64,000 nucleotides of DNA from Streptomyces virginiae (GTDB taxonomy: Bacteria > Actinomycetota > Actinomycetes > Streptomycetales > Streptomycetaceae). The notes under the pieces were generated by a model. It was not told the origin of the DNA. It worked only from the letters and a program-made list of their open reading frames with translations, and searched no databases. Both the position numbers and the translations under genes were made by a program. Where the stretch lies: contig NZ_JOAK01000022.1 of NCBI RefSeq assembly GCF_000720455.1, forward strand, positions 1 to 64,000, written 5' to 3'. This document shows, one piece after another, positions 44,839 through 52,779 of this stretch; within the stretch, counting starts at the first letter, position 1, and every line of letters starts with the position of its first letter.

Positions 44839-45681
44839 TCAGGCCAGACGTCTGAGCACGTCTTCGACCGCGTCGATGAGCGGATCGCCTTCAGTGCCTG
44901 CCCGCCGTATGAGACCCAGTTCGACGTCAGGAAGTTCTGGCAGGCCGCCGTACGCGGCGGTGCCGTGTTCCACGCAGGCGGGCAGTAGAGCCGCAGCGCC
45001 GAGGCCGGCCCGGACGGCGGCTTGCACGGCGGCCAGGCTGGTGCTTTCGAAAACAACACGCCATGTACGTCCGTTGGCTTCCAGCGCGTCGAGCACCGGC
45101 GTGCGCCAGCGACACGGCAGGGAGAACAGCACGAGAGGGAGGGGGGCAGCGCCTGGATCCAGTCCGGGCCCGACGGCCCATCTCAGCGGCAACCGAATCG
45201 TCCAGCGCGGTAGGCCGGGCAGGTAGGACGGATCACACAGGGCGATGTGGATGCGTCCGGAGGAAAAGGCCTCTCTCATGTACGGCCCAGGAGCGCTGAC
45301 CACTTCCAGCGTCGCTTCGGGGTTAAGGCGGGCAAAATCGGCAGCTGCCTGGGGAAACGGTGCAGCGGCGAGGTCCTCGATCAGTCCCACACCGCAATGA
45401 CCCGTCACCGTTCGCCTTGTTGCGGTGAGCGCCTGGGCAGACAGGGCCAGGATCCGCTCGGCATAGGGCAGCAATGCCTCGCCGGCCTTGGTCGGGCTCA
45501 CTCCGGTGGCCGTACGGTGCAGCAGTGGCTGTCCGACGGAGCGTTCGAGCTTCCGCAACTGCTGGCTGAGGGCCGGCTGGCTGTACCCGAGCGCGGCTGC
45601 GGCGCGACTGAAACTGCCGAGGCGGGCGCAGCTGACGAACATCCGCAGCAACGACGTCTCTAGATCGCGGTCGAAGGCCAT
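44839..45681 (-). CDS. LysR-family transcriptional regulator
   Basis: A 280-residue regulator, slightly short. HTH: LLRMFVSCARLGSFSRAAAA and LGYSQPALSQQLRKLERSVG. The effector domain includes LPACVEHGTAAYGGLPELP. ATG 45681. It is divergent from the PhzF-like gene over 72 bp, so that gene is its likely target. Confidence 0.9.
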   Translation of the reverse strand: MAFDRDLETSLLRMFVSCARLGSFSRAAAALGYSQPALSQQLRKLERSVGQPLLHRTATGVSPTKAGEALLPYAERILALSAQALTATRRTVTGHCGVGLIEDLAAAPFPQAAADFARLNPEATLEVVSAPGPYMREAFSSGRIHIALCDPSYLPGLPRWTIRLPLRWAVGPGLDPGAAPLPLVLFSLPCRWRTPVLDALEANGRTWRVVFESTSLAAVQAAVRAGLGAAALLPACVEHGTAAYGGLPELPDVELGLIRRAGTEGDPLIDAVEDVLRRLA

Positions 45682-45753
45682 AACCGCACGTTATACGGCC
45701 CCCTGTTCATTGGGTAGTTCCATCTGAAGGAGCGAATCATTAGCGTCAGTCCC

Positions 45754-46617
45754 ATGCACTACTTCCACGTCGATGTGTTCAGCTCTCAGCCCTTCAGCGG
45801 CAACAGCCTCACTGTCTTCCCGGATGCCGCCCAGCTCAGCAGCGGTCAGATGGCGGCCATCACACGGGAAATGCGCCACTTCGAATCGATCTTCCTGACA
45901 GGTGAGGACGCGGGAGACGGAGCTTGGCGGGCCCGCGTCTTCGACCTCGTCGAGGAACTCGACTTCGCCGGCCACCCTGTCATCGGAGCCGCCTGCGTCC
46001 TGCACGCGCTGCACGGCAGTGGCGACCGTGAGACGTGGACGATGAAATTGAAAGCCCGCACGGTGGAGATCACCACACATCGGCGTGGTCCTGGGCGGTA
46101 CGCGAGCGTGCTGGATCAGGGCGCTCCCTCCTTCCTCGGCCAGCCGGACCGGAAGGACCTGGCGTCTTGGTTTTCGCTGAATGAAGAAGACCTGGATGCG
46201 GATCTCCCGCCCGAGGTGGTCTCCACCGGCCTGCGCTACCTGGTGCTGCCGGTACGCAGCGGCGCACTCGAACGGGCCCGGATCGCTTTCGATCTCGACA
46301 CGCCGCTTTCCAGTCTCGGCGCACAGTTCGCCTATCTCCTCGATGCCGACACCTTGGAGTCACGGCACTGGAACAACGACGGTATCGTCGAGGACGTGGC
46401 GACCGGAAGCGGAGCAGGATGTGCCGCCGCCTATCTGCGCCGCCACGGCCGCATCCGCGACGGGGAAAAGGTGGTCCTCAGACAGGGCCGGTTCACTGGC
46501 CGTCCCAGCCAGATGACGATCAGCGCGCAGGGCCCAAGCGGGGACGTCCGCTCGGTACAGGTCGGCGGCGAAGTCTCGTTCGTCGCGAACGGACGTTTGG
46601 AGGAGCTGCCAGCATGA
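45754..46617 (+). CDS. PhzF-family isomerase-like protein
   Basis: A 287-residue protein of the PhzF/diaminopimelate-epimerase fold: FHVDVFSSQPFSGNSLTVFP, the catalytic Glu in RHFESIFL, ELDFAGHPVIGAACVL, and the C-terminal DVATGSGAGCAAAYL loop. All hallmark motifs are present. Substrate unknown, and no phenazine genes are nearby. ATG 45754. Its stop overlaps a tiny reading frame by ATGA. Confidence 0.92.
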   Translation: MHYFHVDVFSSQPFSGNSLTVFPDAAQLSSGQMAAITREMRHFESIFLTGEDAGDGAWRARVFDLVEELDFAGHPVIGAACVLHALHGSGDRETWTMKLKARTVEITTHRRGPGRYASVLDQGAPSFLGQPDRKDLASWFSLNEEDLDADLPPEVVSTGLRYLVLPVRSGALERARIAFDLDTPLSSLGAQFAYLLDADTLESRHWNNDGIVEDVATGSGAGCAAAYLRRHGRIRDGEKVVLRQGRFTGRPSQMTISAQGPSGDVRSVQVGGEVSFVANGRLEELPA

Positions 46618-46673
46618 GCGGCTTGCTGGAATACTTCCGGTCCGACAGCCGTCGTCTGGTCGCTGTCGGGTGA
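46614..46673 (+). CDS. 19-codon ORF coupled to the PhzF-like gene
   Basis: ATG 46614 overlaps the PhzF TGA (ATGA) and GGAGG lies upstream at about 46600. The product MSGLLEYFRSDSRRLVAVG stops after 19 residues. The coupling geometry is that of a real downstream gene, so this is either a very small protein or the surviving 5' end of a lost operon partner. No family is recognised. Confidence 0.35.
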   Translation: MSGLLEYFRSDSRRLVAVG

Positions 46674-47343
46674 ACCCATCCGGGGGAGCGGGCCAGATTC
46701 GACGCCATCTTTTTGCGGAGTCGGTCACGACTTCTCTCTGACGGCTCGGCCGGTAGAGCGTCGGCGATGTCACGTAAAGGATGCCGCGTCCGGCAGAGCA
46801 GTTTCTCGACCTGAGGATTCAAACTGGCTGCCCATTCAGCCAGCCTAGCGCCGCATGGCAAATTCGGCCGCTTTCGTATATCGCTGCACTGCATATCCTG
46901 ATGCCGCCCGCGGCCACGACGTCACCACGCCTGCGAAGGCATGGGAGACGACCGTCGCTTCGCAAAAGCGCTCTGCCCCCACCAGCGCGTAGGCAAGTGT
47001 GTTCAGGTCGGCGAGGCGGACGCGGCTGCAAGAACCCGCGGCTGAGACAGAGCCGGGTTGCCCGCCCCAGCGCTACGGTTTCCCTTAACGTCTCGGCCGA
47101 CTCCCTCGGCAGTCAAGCGCTCAAGCCGGCCTGCCACCATAGGAGGCGGTCGCGCCGAGAGTCCCCCAGCCAGTGGCACTGGCACAGCAAACGTAAGCCG
47201 CATCTCGTCAGGGGAAGACCCATGCTCAGATTCCTAGCCGCCGAAGCCGATTCGACGTCCACAAGAGCAGGACAACACGGGCCGGACTCGGATGCCGAAT
47301 TCCGCGCCGGTTGGTCAGTTGCACAGACTGGATCAATACACTC
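46674..47343. other. 670 bp without a supported gene
   Basis: Short ORFs on both strands lack motifs. Local composition is less GC-rich (for example CATCTTTTTGCGG near 46710), consistent with acquired or eroded DNA. Confidence 0.5.
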
Positions 47344-47775
47344 ATGAACGCTGAACTTCCCACCGGATATGAGATATCCGCAGACCCCGCCCGCCTTGAT
47401 CTTGCGCTGATCCACCACTGGCTGTCACAGGACTCCTACTGGGCCATTGGCCGATCCAGGGAAAAACAGGACATGGCGATCGACTGTTCCCTTAACTTCG
47501 GCGTCTACGACAGCGCCTCAGGCGCCCAGGTCGGCTATGCCCGTGTTGTTACGGACTCGGCCACCTTCGCCTGGTTGTGTGACGTCTACATCGCACGCGA
47601 CGCACGTGGAAAGGGTCTGGGAACCGCTCTGGCCACTGCGATCCGGGACCATCTTTCTCCTTATGGCCTGCGTCGCATCCTGCTGGCCACGGCGGACGCG
47701 CACGCGGTCTACGCCAAGGTGGGCTTCGCATCACTGGAGAAACCGGAGAAGTGGATGACTCTAGGGGAGCAGTGA
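47344..47775 (+). CDS. GNAT-family N-acetyltransferase
   Basis: A 143-residue acetyltransferase: ATFAWLCDVYIARDARGKGLG-TALATAIRDHL holds the acetyl-CoA loop (ARGKGLG) and YAKVGFASLEKPEKWM is the C-terminal strand. ATG 47344 starts the conserved N-terminus; the frame opens at 47311. The WAIGRSREKQDMAIDCSLNFGVYD segment is typical of a widespread small GNAT group with unknown acceptor. Its end overlaps a minus-strand gene fragment by 15 bp. Confidence 0.88.
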   Translation: MNAELPTGYEISADPARLDLALIHHWLSQDSYWAIGRSREKQDMAIDCSLNFGVYDSASGAQVGYARVVTDSATFAWLCDVYIARDARGKGLGTALATAIRDHLSPYGLRRILLATADAHAVYAKVGFASLEKPEKWMTLGEQ

Positions 47776-47973
47776 GCCCCCGAGCACCTCGGCGAAACGG
47801 GCCTCCAGCCGCGATACGGGGAACGCGAAACCGGACCAGGGCAGGCGGTACGAGCTGCCGCGATGCGGTGCGCGGGGAAGCCAAGCGCCTCGCCGTAGTT
47901 GCGGTTCGACGAATTCGGAACACCGCTCCGCCAGCTCGTCCCAACACGCTGCGACCCTCTTCGGCGTGTGGTC
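47761..47973 (-). pseudogene. C-terminal fragment of an unrecognised protein
   Basis: A minus-strand frame of 71 codons without a start reads coherently (RVAACWDELAERCSEFVEPQ, then GSSYRLPWSGFAFPVSRLEA and RFAEVLGGSLLP) and ends in TAG at 47761. It is preceded in frame by TAG, so the N-terminus is lost. The amphipathic pattern and tail-to-tail position suggest a real former gene. Family unknown. Confidence 0.4.
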
Positions 47974-48003
47974 CTATGATTCCGGACGGGAGCAGGGAGA
48001 GGC

Positions 48004-48561
48004 ATGCCGGAAGACCAGTCGGGCCTGTATCAGGCAGGCGAAACGGTGCTGTTGGTCAAGGTGCCCGAAGCCGAGCCGCTCATCGGCCAATGGCGCCAGC
48101 GGTTCGACTCCTCGGCCGGAGCCAGGCTTCCGGCGCACGTGACGGTGCTCTATCCATTTCTGGACCATGGCCGCATCGATGCCGACGTGCTCGGCGCGCT
48201 CGCATTACTCGTTGGTGCCCACGGAGCCTTCGACATCCGGTTCGAAGGCTTCGGGCGGTTCCCCGACGTGCTCTTCCTGGTGCCGACACCGGGGGGTCCG
48301 CTGCGGGCTCTTACTCAAGCCGTCTGCGAACGATGGCCGGAGGTCCCGCCCTATGGGGGCCGGTTCGTCGAGGTCGTCCCGCACCTGACGGTGGCCCACG
48401 GTCAGGAGCGGAGCGTATTCGACGAGGCCGAGGCCGCCCTCACCGGCCGTCTGCCGGTCACCGCCCGCGTTTCGGCGGTTCAGCTTTTGGTTTGCGACGG
48501 CGAGTCCTGGCATGAACAGGCGACCTTTCCCCTGCGCGGTCGAGGTGAATCATGTAGATGA
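48004..48561 (+). CDS. 2'-5' RNA ligase / LigT-like phosphoesterase
   Basis: A 185-residue 2H phosphoesterase. The two HxT motifs are HVTVLYPF and HLTVAHG, properly spaced, with conserved FEGFGRFPDVLFLVP between them. These enzymes act on 2'-5' or cyclic phosphodiesters in RNA or nucleotides. ATG 48004 follows GGGAGAGG. The C-terminus is slightly longer than usual, running into a transposase relic. Confidence 0.88.
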   Translation: MPEDQSGLYQAGETVLLVKVPEAEPLIGQWRQRFDSSAGARLPAHVTVLYPFLDHGRIDADVLGALALLVGAHGAFDIRFEGFGRFPDVLFLVPTPGGPLRALTQAVCERWPEVPPYGGRFVEVVPHLTVAHGQERSVFDEAEAALTGRLPVTARVSAVQLLVCDGESWHEQATFPLRGRGESCR

Positions 48562-48617
48562 GGTCGTCGCGGCTGGTGAGGTTGCCGTACCGAAGGTCGC
48601 AATCCGCCAGAAAGGGT

Positions 48618-48707
48618 ACTTGGAGTTGGATTGCTCCGGACGGGCTGTGGGAGATCGCGGAGCCGCTGATCCCACCGTCAAAGGTGCGGCCGCAGGGCGG
48701 GCGCCGG
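48618..48707 (+). pseudogene. N-terminal relic of an IS5-type transposase
   Basis: The plus strand reads TWSWIAPDGLWEIAEPLIPP then SKVRPQGG, the start of many Streptomyces IS5-family transposases (DGLWAIVEPLIPP). Similarity ends abruptly after about 30 codons. No inverted repeat was found. Confidence 0.55.
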
Positions 48708-49182
48708 CGCGAGCGCATCATCGGCCCGGCGCGCGGCGGGCCACCGCCTCGTACAGACGCCACTCGGCCCCGCGCGGGCCTCCGACACCTGCCTGGCCAG
48801 CACCGAGACGCCGGGCAGCAGCACCCTGCGTCTGCCGTTGGATCCATTTCACGACGCGCATACCCCCGAGCCTCCATCCGGGATGGCTATAGCGCTGATG
48901 GCGGCAGTCGTCAGCACGGGGCCGACGACCTGACCCGTGCTCATGAGTCCCTGATGCCCCAGCGTTCCAAGCAAATTAGGTGTATCTGGTTGATACTGAT
49001 CCGGCTTGCTGCAGCGCTGCCTATCAAGTCGATCGCCTTGCTGAGGTCGGTCATTTCCCCCGTCAGCAGGCGAGGGAGGTCGCCCCCCTCCCTACGCGCG
49101 AGTATTCAAGCAAGTTGATATGTAAAGAGTTTGACTATTTGATGGAGGTCGGCTCTATTCTTCCATCCAGGAGGCGACCCCC
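48708..49182. other. 475 bp without a supported gene
   Basis: No recognisable coding sequence. The last 60 bp are AT-rich (TTGATATGTAAAGAGTTTGAC near 49117-49137) and likely hold the promoter of the next gene, followed by a strong AGGAGG at 49169-49174. Confidence 0.5.
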
Positions 49183-49977
49183 TTGCATGCCCGTATAGGC
49201 CCCGCTGTGGGCACAGCGGTTCTGTGTCACGCGTGGTTCTTCTTCGGTTTCCTCTATGAGGAGATCGTCGATGTCCCGAACATGATGATGGGCGCACATG
49301 CTGTGGAAGCCCAGTCTTTGTGGGACCCGTATCATTCGGTCACCAACCCGGTCTTCTACTATGCGATCGTGGCTGTCCCGGTACTGGGCTCGCTGGCCTT
49401 TCTCTGGCTGAAGCGGGGCGGGCTGTCGCCCGCGAACCAGACTCGCCTGCGACTCGCCACCTGCGGCCATCTCGCTATGGCCGCGCTCACCTTCGTCGCC
49501 GTCACGCAAATCAACGGCACGCTGTATTTCGGGCCTCCGATCAACGACCCGGCGCGCGTCGGCACACTTGCCTGGGCCTGGTTCGGAGTCAACGCTCTGC
49601 GCATCGGGGCCACAGCCTTCGCCACGGTCAAACTCCTCGACTTGTACCTGAACATCCGCGGTGGGTCGACACGTTATCCCGCAAGACCTGCCTCTCGACT
49701 GCCCACCACCGAGGTATCACGGCAGCCGCGTCAACGGGATACACCAGCCCGTAGGCCAGGGCCGAAGCTGGCTCTCACCGTGGCAGCGTGCATTGACGAT
49801 CCGGCGCGGGCTCGGGCATCGGCTGCTTCCCCGCGGGGTGCCCCGTCGCGATCGTCAAGGGGCTGGAGGTGGTCACGGCTGAAGCGCCAGGAACGCCGGG
49901 CCGGCCGCGTTCGCGCTGCAGATCAAGCCTCGCCACGATCGGGAGCTTTCCTTTCGCAGTTGGGGGCCACCGCGTAA
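49183..49977 (+). CDS. DUF1772-like four-helix membrane protein with an extra C-terminal tail
   Basis: A 264-residue frame beginning at TTG 49183, 8 nt after AGGAGG. Residues 1-160 form four membrane helices (VGTAVLCHAWFFFGFLYEEI, VFYYAIVAVPVLGSLAFLWL, GHLAMAALTFVAVTQINGTL, FGVNALRIGATAFATVKLLD) resembling the DUF1772/anthrone-oxygenase-like group. The remaining ~100 residues are Arg/Ala/Ser-rich and look like read-through into non-coding DNA, so the original stop was probably lost. Function unknown. Confidence 0.6.
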   Translation: MHARIGPAVGTAVLCHAWFFFGFLYEEIVDVPNMMMGAHAVEAQSLWDPYHSVTNPVFYYAIVAVPVLGSLAFLWLKRGGLSPANQTRLRLATCGHLAMAALTFVAVTQINGTLYFGPPINDPARVGTLAWAWFGVNALRIGATAFATVKLLDLYLNIRGGSTRYPARPASRLPTTEVSRQPRQRDTPARRPGPKLALTVAACIDDPARARASAASPRGAPSRSSRGWRWSRLKRQERRAGRVRAADQASPRSGAFLSQLGATA

Positions 49978-50232
49978 GGGCTGTCCTTCCCACAGCGGCG
50001 GGTAGGCACGGCGGGCTGCCGCATGGTGCTGGAGGCCGGGCGCGGCCGAGCTGGGCGACAAGGTGGCGGACCCACTCCTCACGATCGGTGGCGTCACCGG
50101 GTGACAACCCGCGTCGCGCCCACCTCCGTGGCATCCGTGGAACTCTTCGAAGCCGTGGATCAACGTGAGTAACGTGACGGTGGCGACGGGCCGCTCACGG
50201 AAACCGTCAGCGCCTGAACCTGACTTGAGGCT

Positions 50233-50320
50233 AACGTTCGATTCTCTCGACGATGAATGATCGGAAACTTGCGCTAGAAAAGGTGCTGGCCGATCGGCAC
50301 AGTAGCTCCGAGTCGATCAA
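50233..50320 (+). repeat. 88-bp dispersed direct repeat, copy B
   Basis: Same orientation as copy A at 41822-41909. The plus strand contains ATG 50253 followed by NDRKLALEKVLADRHSSSES, open for about 60 codons. The rest of 49978-50519 contains nothing else I can support. Confidence 0.7.
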
Positions 50321-50519
50321 CTTGTCGGCTCGCTGGAAGTCGGCGCCAGAGCGTCCCCCGCTGGCGTTGTCACACGACCAGCAGGTCGTACAGGAACCGC
50401 AGGGCCGACCTGGGCAGAACGACATCTGATGGTTGTTGACGGTGCCCAAATCGTCCAATTCGGGGATGAGGCTACGGGCGACGCGAAGACGACTCTCTTC
50501 TCTCTTCAAAGGTGAACGC

Positions 50520-51464
50520 ATGAGCCAGCATGTGACAGTCCTGTGCTGGAACCTCAAACGCAACGGTGCTGGTGACACCACCAAGCGGCGGCGTGCTCAC
50601 GAGCTGCTGGCATCCCTCGACCCTCACCTCGTCCTCCGCCAAGAGATGGATGGTGCTGCGGCGGACGGCAACCGGATCATGTACGAGGTTGAGGCTGTCC
50701 TTGGCTTGCGCGGCTGGCTCGGCCCCCGAGCCTGCACGGCCGTCTTCGCGAACCCGACGCTGTTCCAGCCGCTGAGGGAGTGTGAGGACGTCGGCCCTGT
50801 TTGGGTTCATCCACCCACGGTTGCGGTCTTCCGCTTCACACCAGGCGGCAGCCAGTCCCTGCCCCTTGTTGTGGCTTCTTATCACCTGAACCACGCCTCG
50901 GCCACAACCCGCCAGGCCGAGGTGGAGCGGCTGACGAAGTGGGCCGACCGCAAGTGGACGATGCCGGACGGCGAGCGGATGCTGATGCCTGCCCTCATGG
51001 GCGGTGACAACAACTCCTACCCGGTGCCCGGTCTGGAAGGGGACCTCCCCCTGCCGGATTTGGAACAGATCGCCGACCGGCCGCACCGGCTCCACCGCTC
51101 CCACATCGGCCCCGATGGGCAGCGGCTGTTGGACACCTGCCCTGACGAGGCTCTGCGCACCGCCGGCCTGGAGGACGTGGCCCGCTATTGGGCGAGCACC
51201 CGCGATGGCGACAAGGCAGCCGCGTCCCGCACGATGAACGCCAGTCCGACGCACGGCCCGGACACGCGGATCGACAGGATCTACGCCACGCCCGCCCTAC
51301 TCGGAGCGGTGAGGGATTTCGACGTGATCGAGGTCGAACCGGGTATGTCTGACCACCACATCGTCCGTCTGACCCTGGACGCCGACCGCCTGACCGACGC
51401 CCTCACCTACCGGCCCCGGAGGCAAGCCGCGCCAGCTGTAGCATCCGAAACGATCGACGACTGA
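50520..51464 (+). CDS. Endonuclease/exonuclease/phosphatase-family protein
   Basis: A 314-residue EEP-fold protein. Conserved motifs in order: VTVLCWNLKRNG, the metal Glu in VLRQEMDG, SYHLNHASATTRQAE (His), GGDNNSYPVPG (Asp/Asn), TRIDRIYATP and SDHHIVRLTL (final Asp-His). All catalytic residues are in place. Homologues are frequent in Streptomyces accessory regions, with DNase or phosphatase roles. ATG 50520 is preceded by AAAGGTG; upstream codons are shadow. Confidence 0.88.
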   Translation: MSQHVTVLCWNLKRNGAGDTTKRRRAHELLASLDPHLVLRQEMDGAAADGNRIMYEVEAVLGLRGWLGPRACTAVFANPTLFQPLRECEDVGPVWVHPPTVAVFRFTPGGSQSLPLVVASYHLNHASATTRQAEVERLTKWADRKWTMPDGERMLMPALMGGDNNSYPVPGLEGDLPLPDLEQIADRPHRLHRSHIGPDGQRLLDTCPDEALRTAGLEDVARYWASTRDGDKAAASRTMNASPTHGPDTRIDRIYATPALLGAVRDFDVIEVEPGMSDHHIVRLTLDADRLTDALTYRPRRQAAPAVASETIDD

Positions 51465-51581
51465 AGCGCTCAGCTTACGACCAAACCGGGACCGGCGCCT
51501 GCCGTGGGCCGGCCGCGCTCGGCACCATGCCCGCAAGATCACGTTCACGGGTATTGCCGACGTAAGCCCCAAAGCCGGCAC

Positions 51582-51854
51582 ATGGAGGCCGCGGCGACCG
51601 ACGACGCGCTGGCTCTGTTCGTGCTGCTGATGCAGGTGAGGCCGATCAGCGCCGCGCGCCGCGCGCCGGACCGGGACTGGGTGGCGGCCCGGGGCCGAGT
51701 GGCGAAGGCGTCACGGATGCTCGATGGGGTGTTCCGGCTGTGGAGCGAGCAGCAGGACCTGGTTGCCGAGAGCGGGTCGGATCTGGATGCGGGCGCGATG
51801 TGGCGGGCGCTGGAGACGGAGATCGGCCAAGGGACTGGTAAGCCCGCATGTTGA
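51582..51854 (+). CDS. Small hypothetical protein
   Basis: A 90-residue, mostly helical and acidic ORF (DDALALFVLLMQVRPISAAR, RVAKASRMLDGVFRLWSEQQ). It reads protein-like but no family is recognised, and no clear ribosome-binding site precedes ATG 51582. It converges on the minus-strand gene at 51919. Confidence 0.35.
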   Translation: MEAAATDDALALFVLLMQVRPISAARRAPDRDWVAARGRVAKASRMLDGVFRLWSEQQDLVAESGSDLDAGAMWRALETEIGQGTGKPAC

Positions 51855-51918
51855 GGTCTCGCATATTCTCTGACAGTTTCCAGCTTGACCACCCTGAGTA
51901 GTCGGTGGTGCCTACTGA

Positions 51919-52779
51919 TCACTCTGCGCCGTGGTGACCGGGCTCGTAGGGCGGGATCGTCCAGCGCATCGTTGTCTGGCCCGTGGGGCCAGGCTGAAGA
52001 GTCACGGGATAGACCTGCCCGAAGCGGCGTTCGCCGCGATGTCGCATCGAGTGGTCGCCGCTGTCCCAGTTGATCCCCAGAACGGAGCAGTCAGCGACCT
52101 CGATGGCGCCGATCTGAAGCGGGTGGGTCCAACTCGCTCGGTTGAAGCGGTGGAAGTCGGTGTGCTCATCGACTGCAACCATGACGCCCCGGCCCTGTTC
52201 GTCGCCTTTCCAGTCGTTGAGGGCGTCGCCGAGCTTCTTGGCGTCATCGAGCGGGAGGTCGAGCCACCCTCGCACTTGACCGCCGTGTCGCAAGATCAGG
52301 TCTCCGCCGAACTGAAGATGGGCGGCCTCCGCGTAGCCTCCCCAGTAGGCGACGTCGGCAAGGCCGTCGGTTGACGGATGGCCGTCTCCGGTCCAGGAGT
52401 CCAGGGCAAGCGCGTCACCGAGCACCATGCCGCAACGGTCGACCGGTAGGTCGCCGAGGATGATCGGCTCGTCTCCGGCGGTGCCGGCCCATGGCAGACC
52501 GAGATCGATCTCAAGGACTGCGATGGCTGGTCCTCCGTCGAAGGGCGACGCCGCCGTGCCAGCCCGCACCATCAACGGCCTGTCACTGGCGGCGCGAACC
52601 GAGACCATCTCACACATCCAGTCGTGGCCGTGTCCGCCGCCGACCGATGCCGCGGCCCTTGCGCGCTCGGACAGCGGTCGGCCCAGCTGCGGCCAGTAGT
52701 CGATCCACGACGCCATCCCCAATACGAGGACTCCCGACGGCGCCGTCACGACTCCCAGGTCAATGTCAGTCTCAGCCAT
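51919..52779 (-). CDS. Unrecognised protein fused in frame behind a recombinase relic
   Basis: A 286-residue soluble protein if ATG 52779 is used (GAAGGAAGG 11 nt upstream). It is rich in Asp, Gly and Trp with segments such as DLGVVTAPSGVLVLGMASWI, LPVDRCGMVLGDALALDSW and YAEAAHLQFGGDLILRHGG. No domain is recognised. The frame is open upstream without a stop into the recombinase at 53400, so a fused product is possible but probably results from loss of the recombinase stop. Function unknown. Confidence 0.6.
   Translation of the reverse strand: MAETDIDLGVVTAPSGVLVLGMASWIDYWPQLGRPLSERARAAASVGGGHGHDWMCEMVSVRAASDRPLMVRAGTAASPFDGGPAIAVLEIDLGLPWAGTAGDEPIILGDLPVDRCGMVLGDALALDSWTGDGHPSTDGLADVAYWGGYAEAAHLQFGGDLILRHGGQVRGWLDLPLDDAKKLGDALNDWKGDEQGRGVMVAVDEHTDFHRFNRASWTHPLQIGAIEVADCSVLGINWDSGDHSMRHRGERRFGQVYPVTLQPGPTGQTTMRWTIPPYEPGHHGAE

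Noticed and set aside
45754..46617. PhzF as evidence for phenazine biosynthesis
   Set aside because: PhzF-like folds are widespread and no other phz genes are present.
48458..48620. Minus-strand piece FLADCDLRYGNLTSRDDLIY as a gene remnant
   Set aside because: It reads protein-like for about 25 codons, but no family was recognised and it overlaps the end of the RNA-ligase-like gene.
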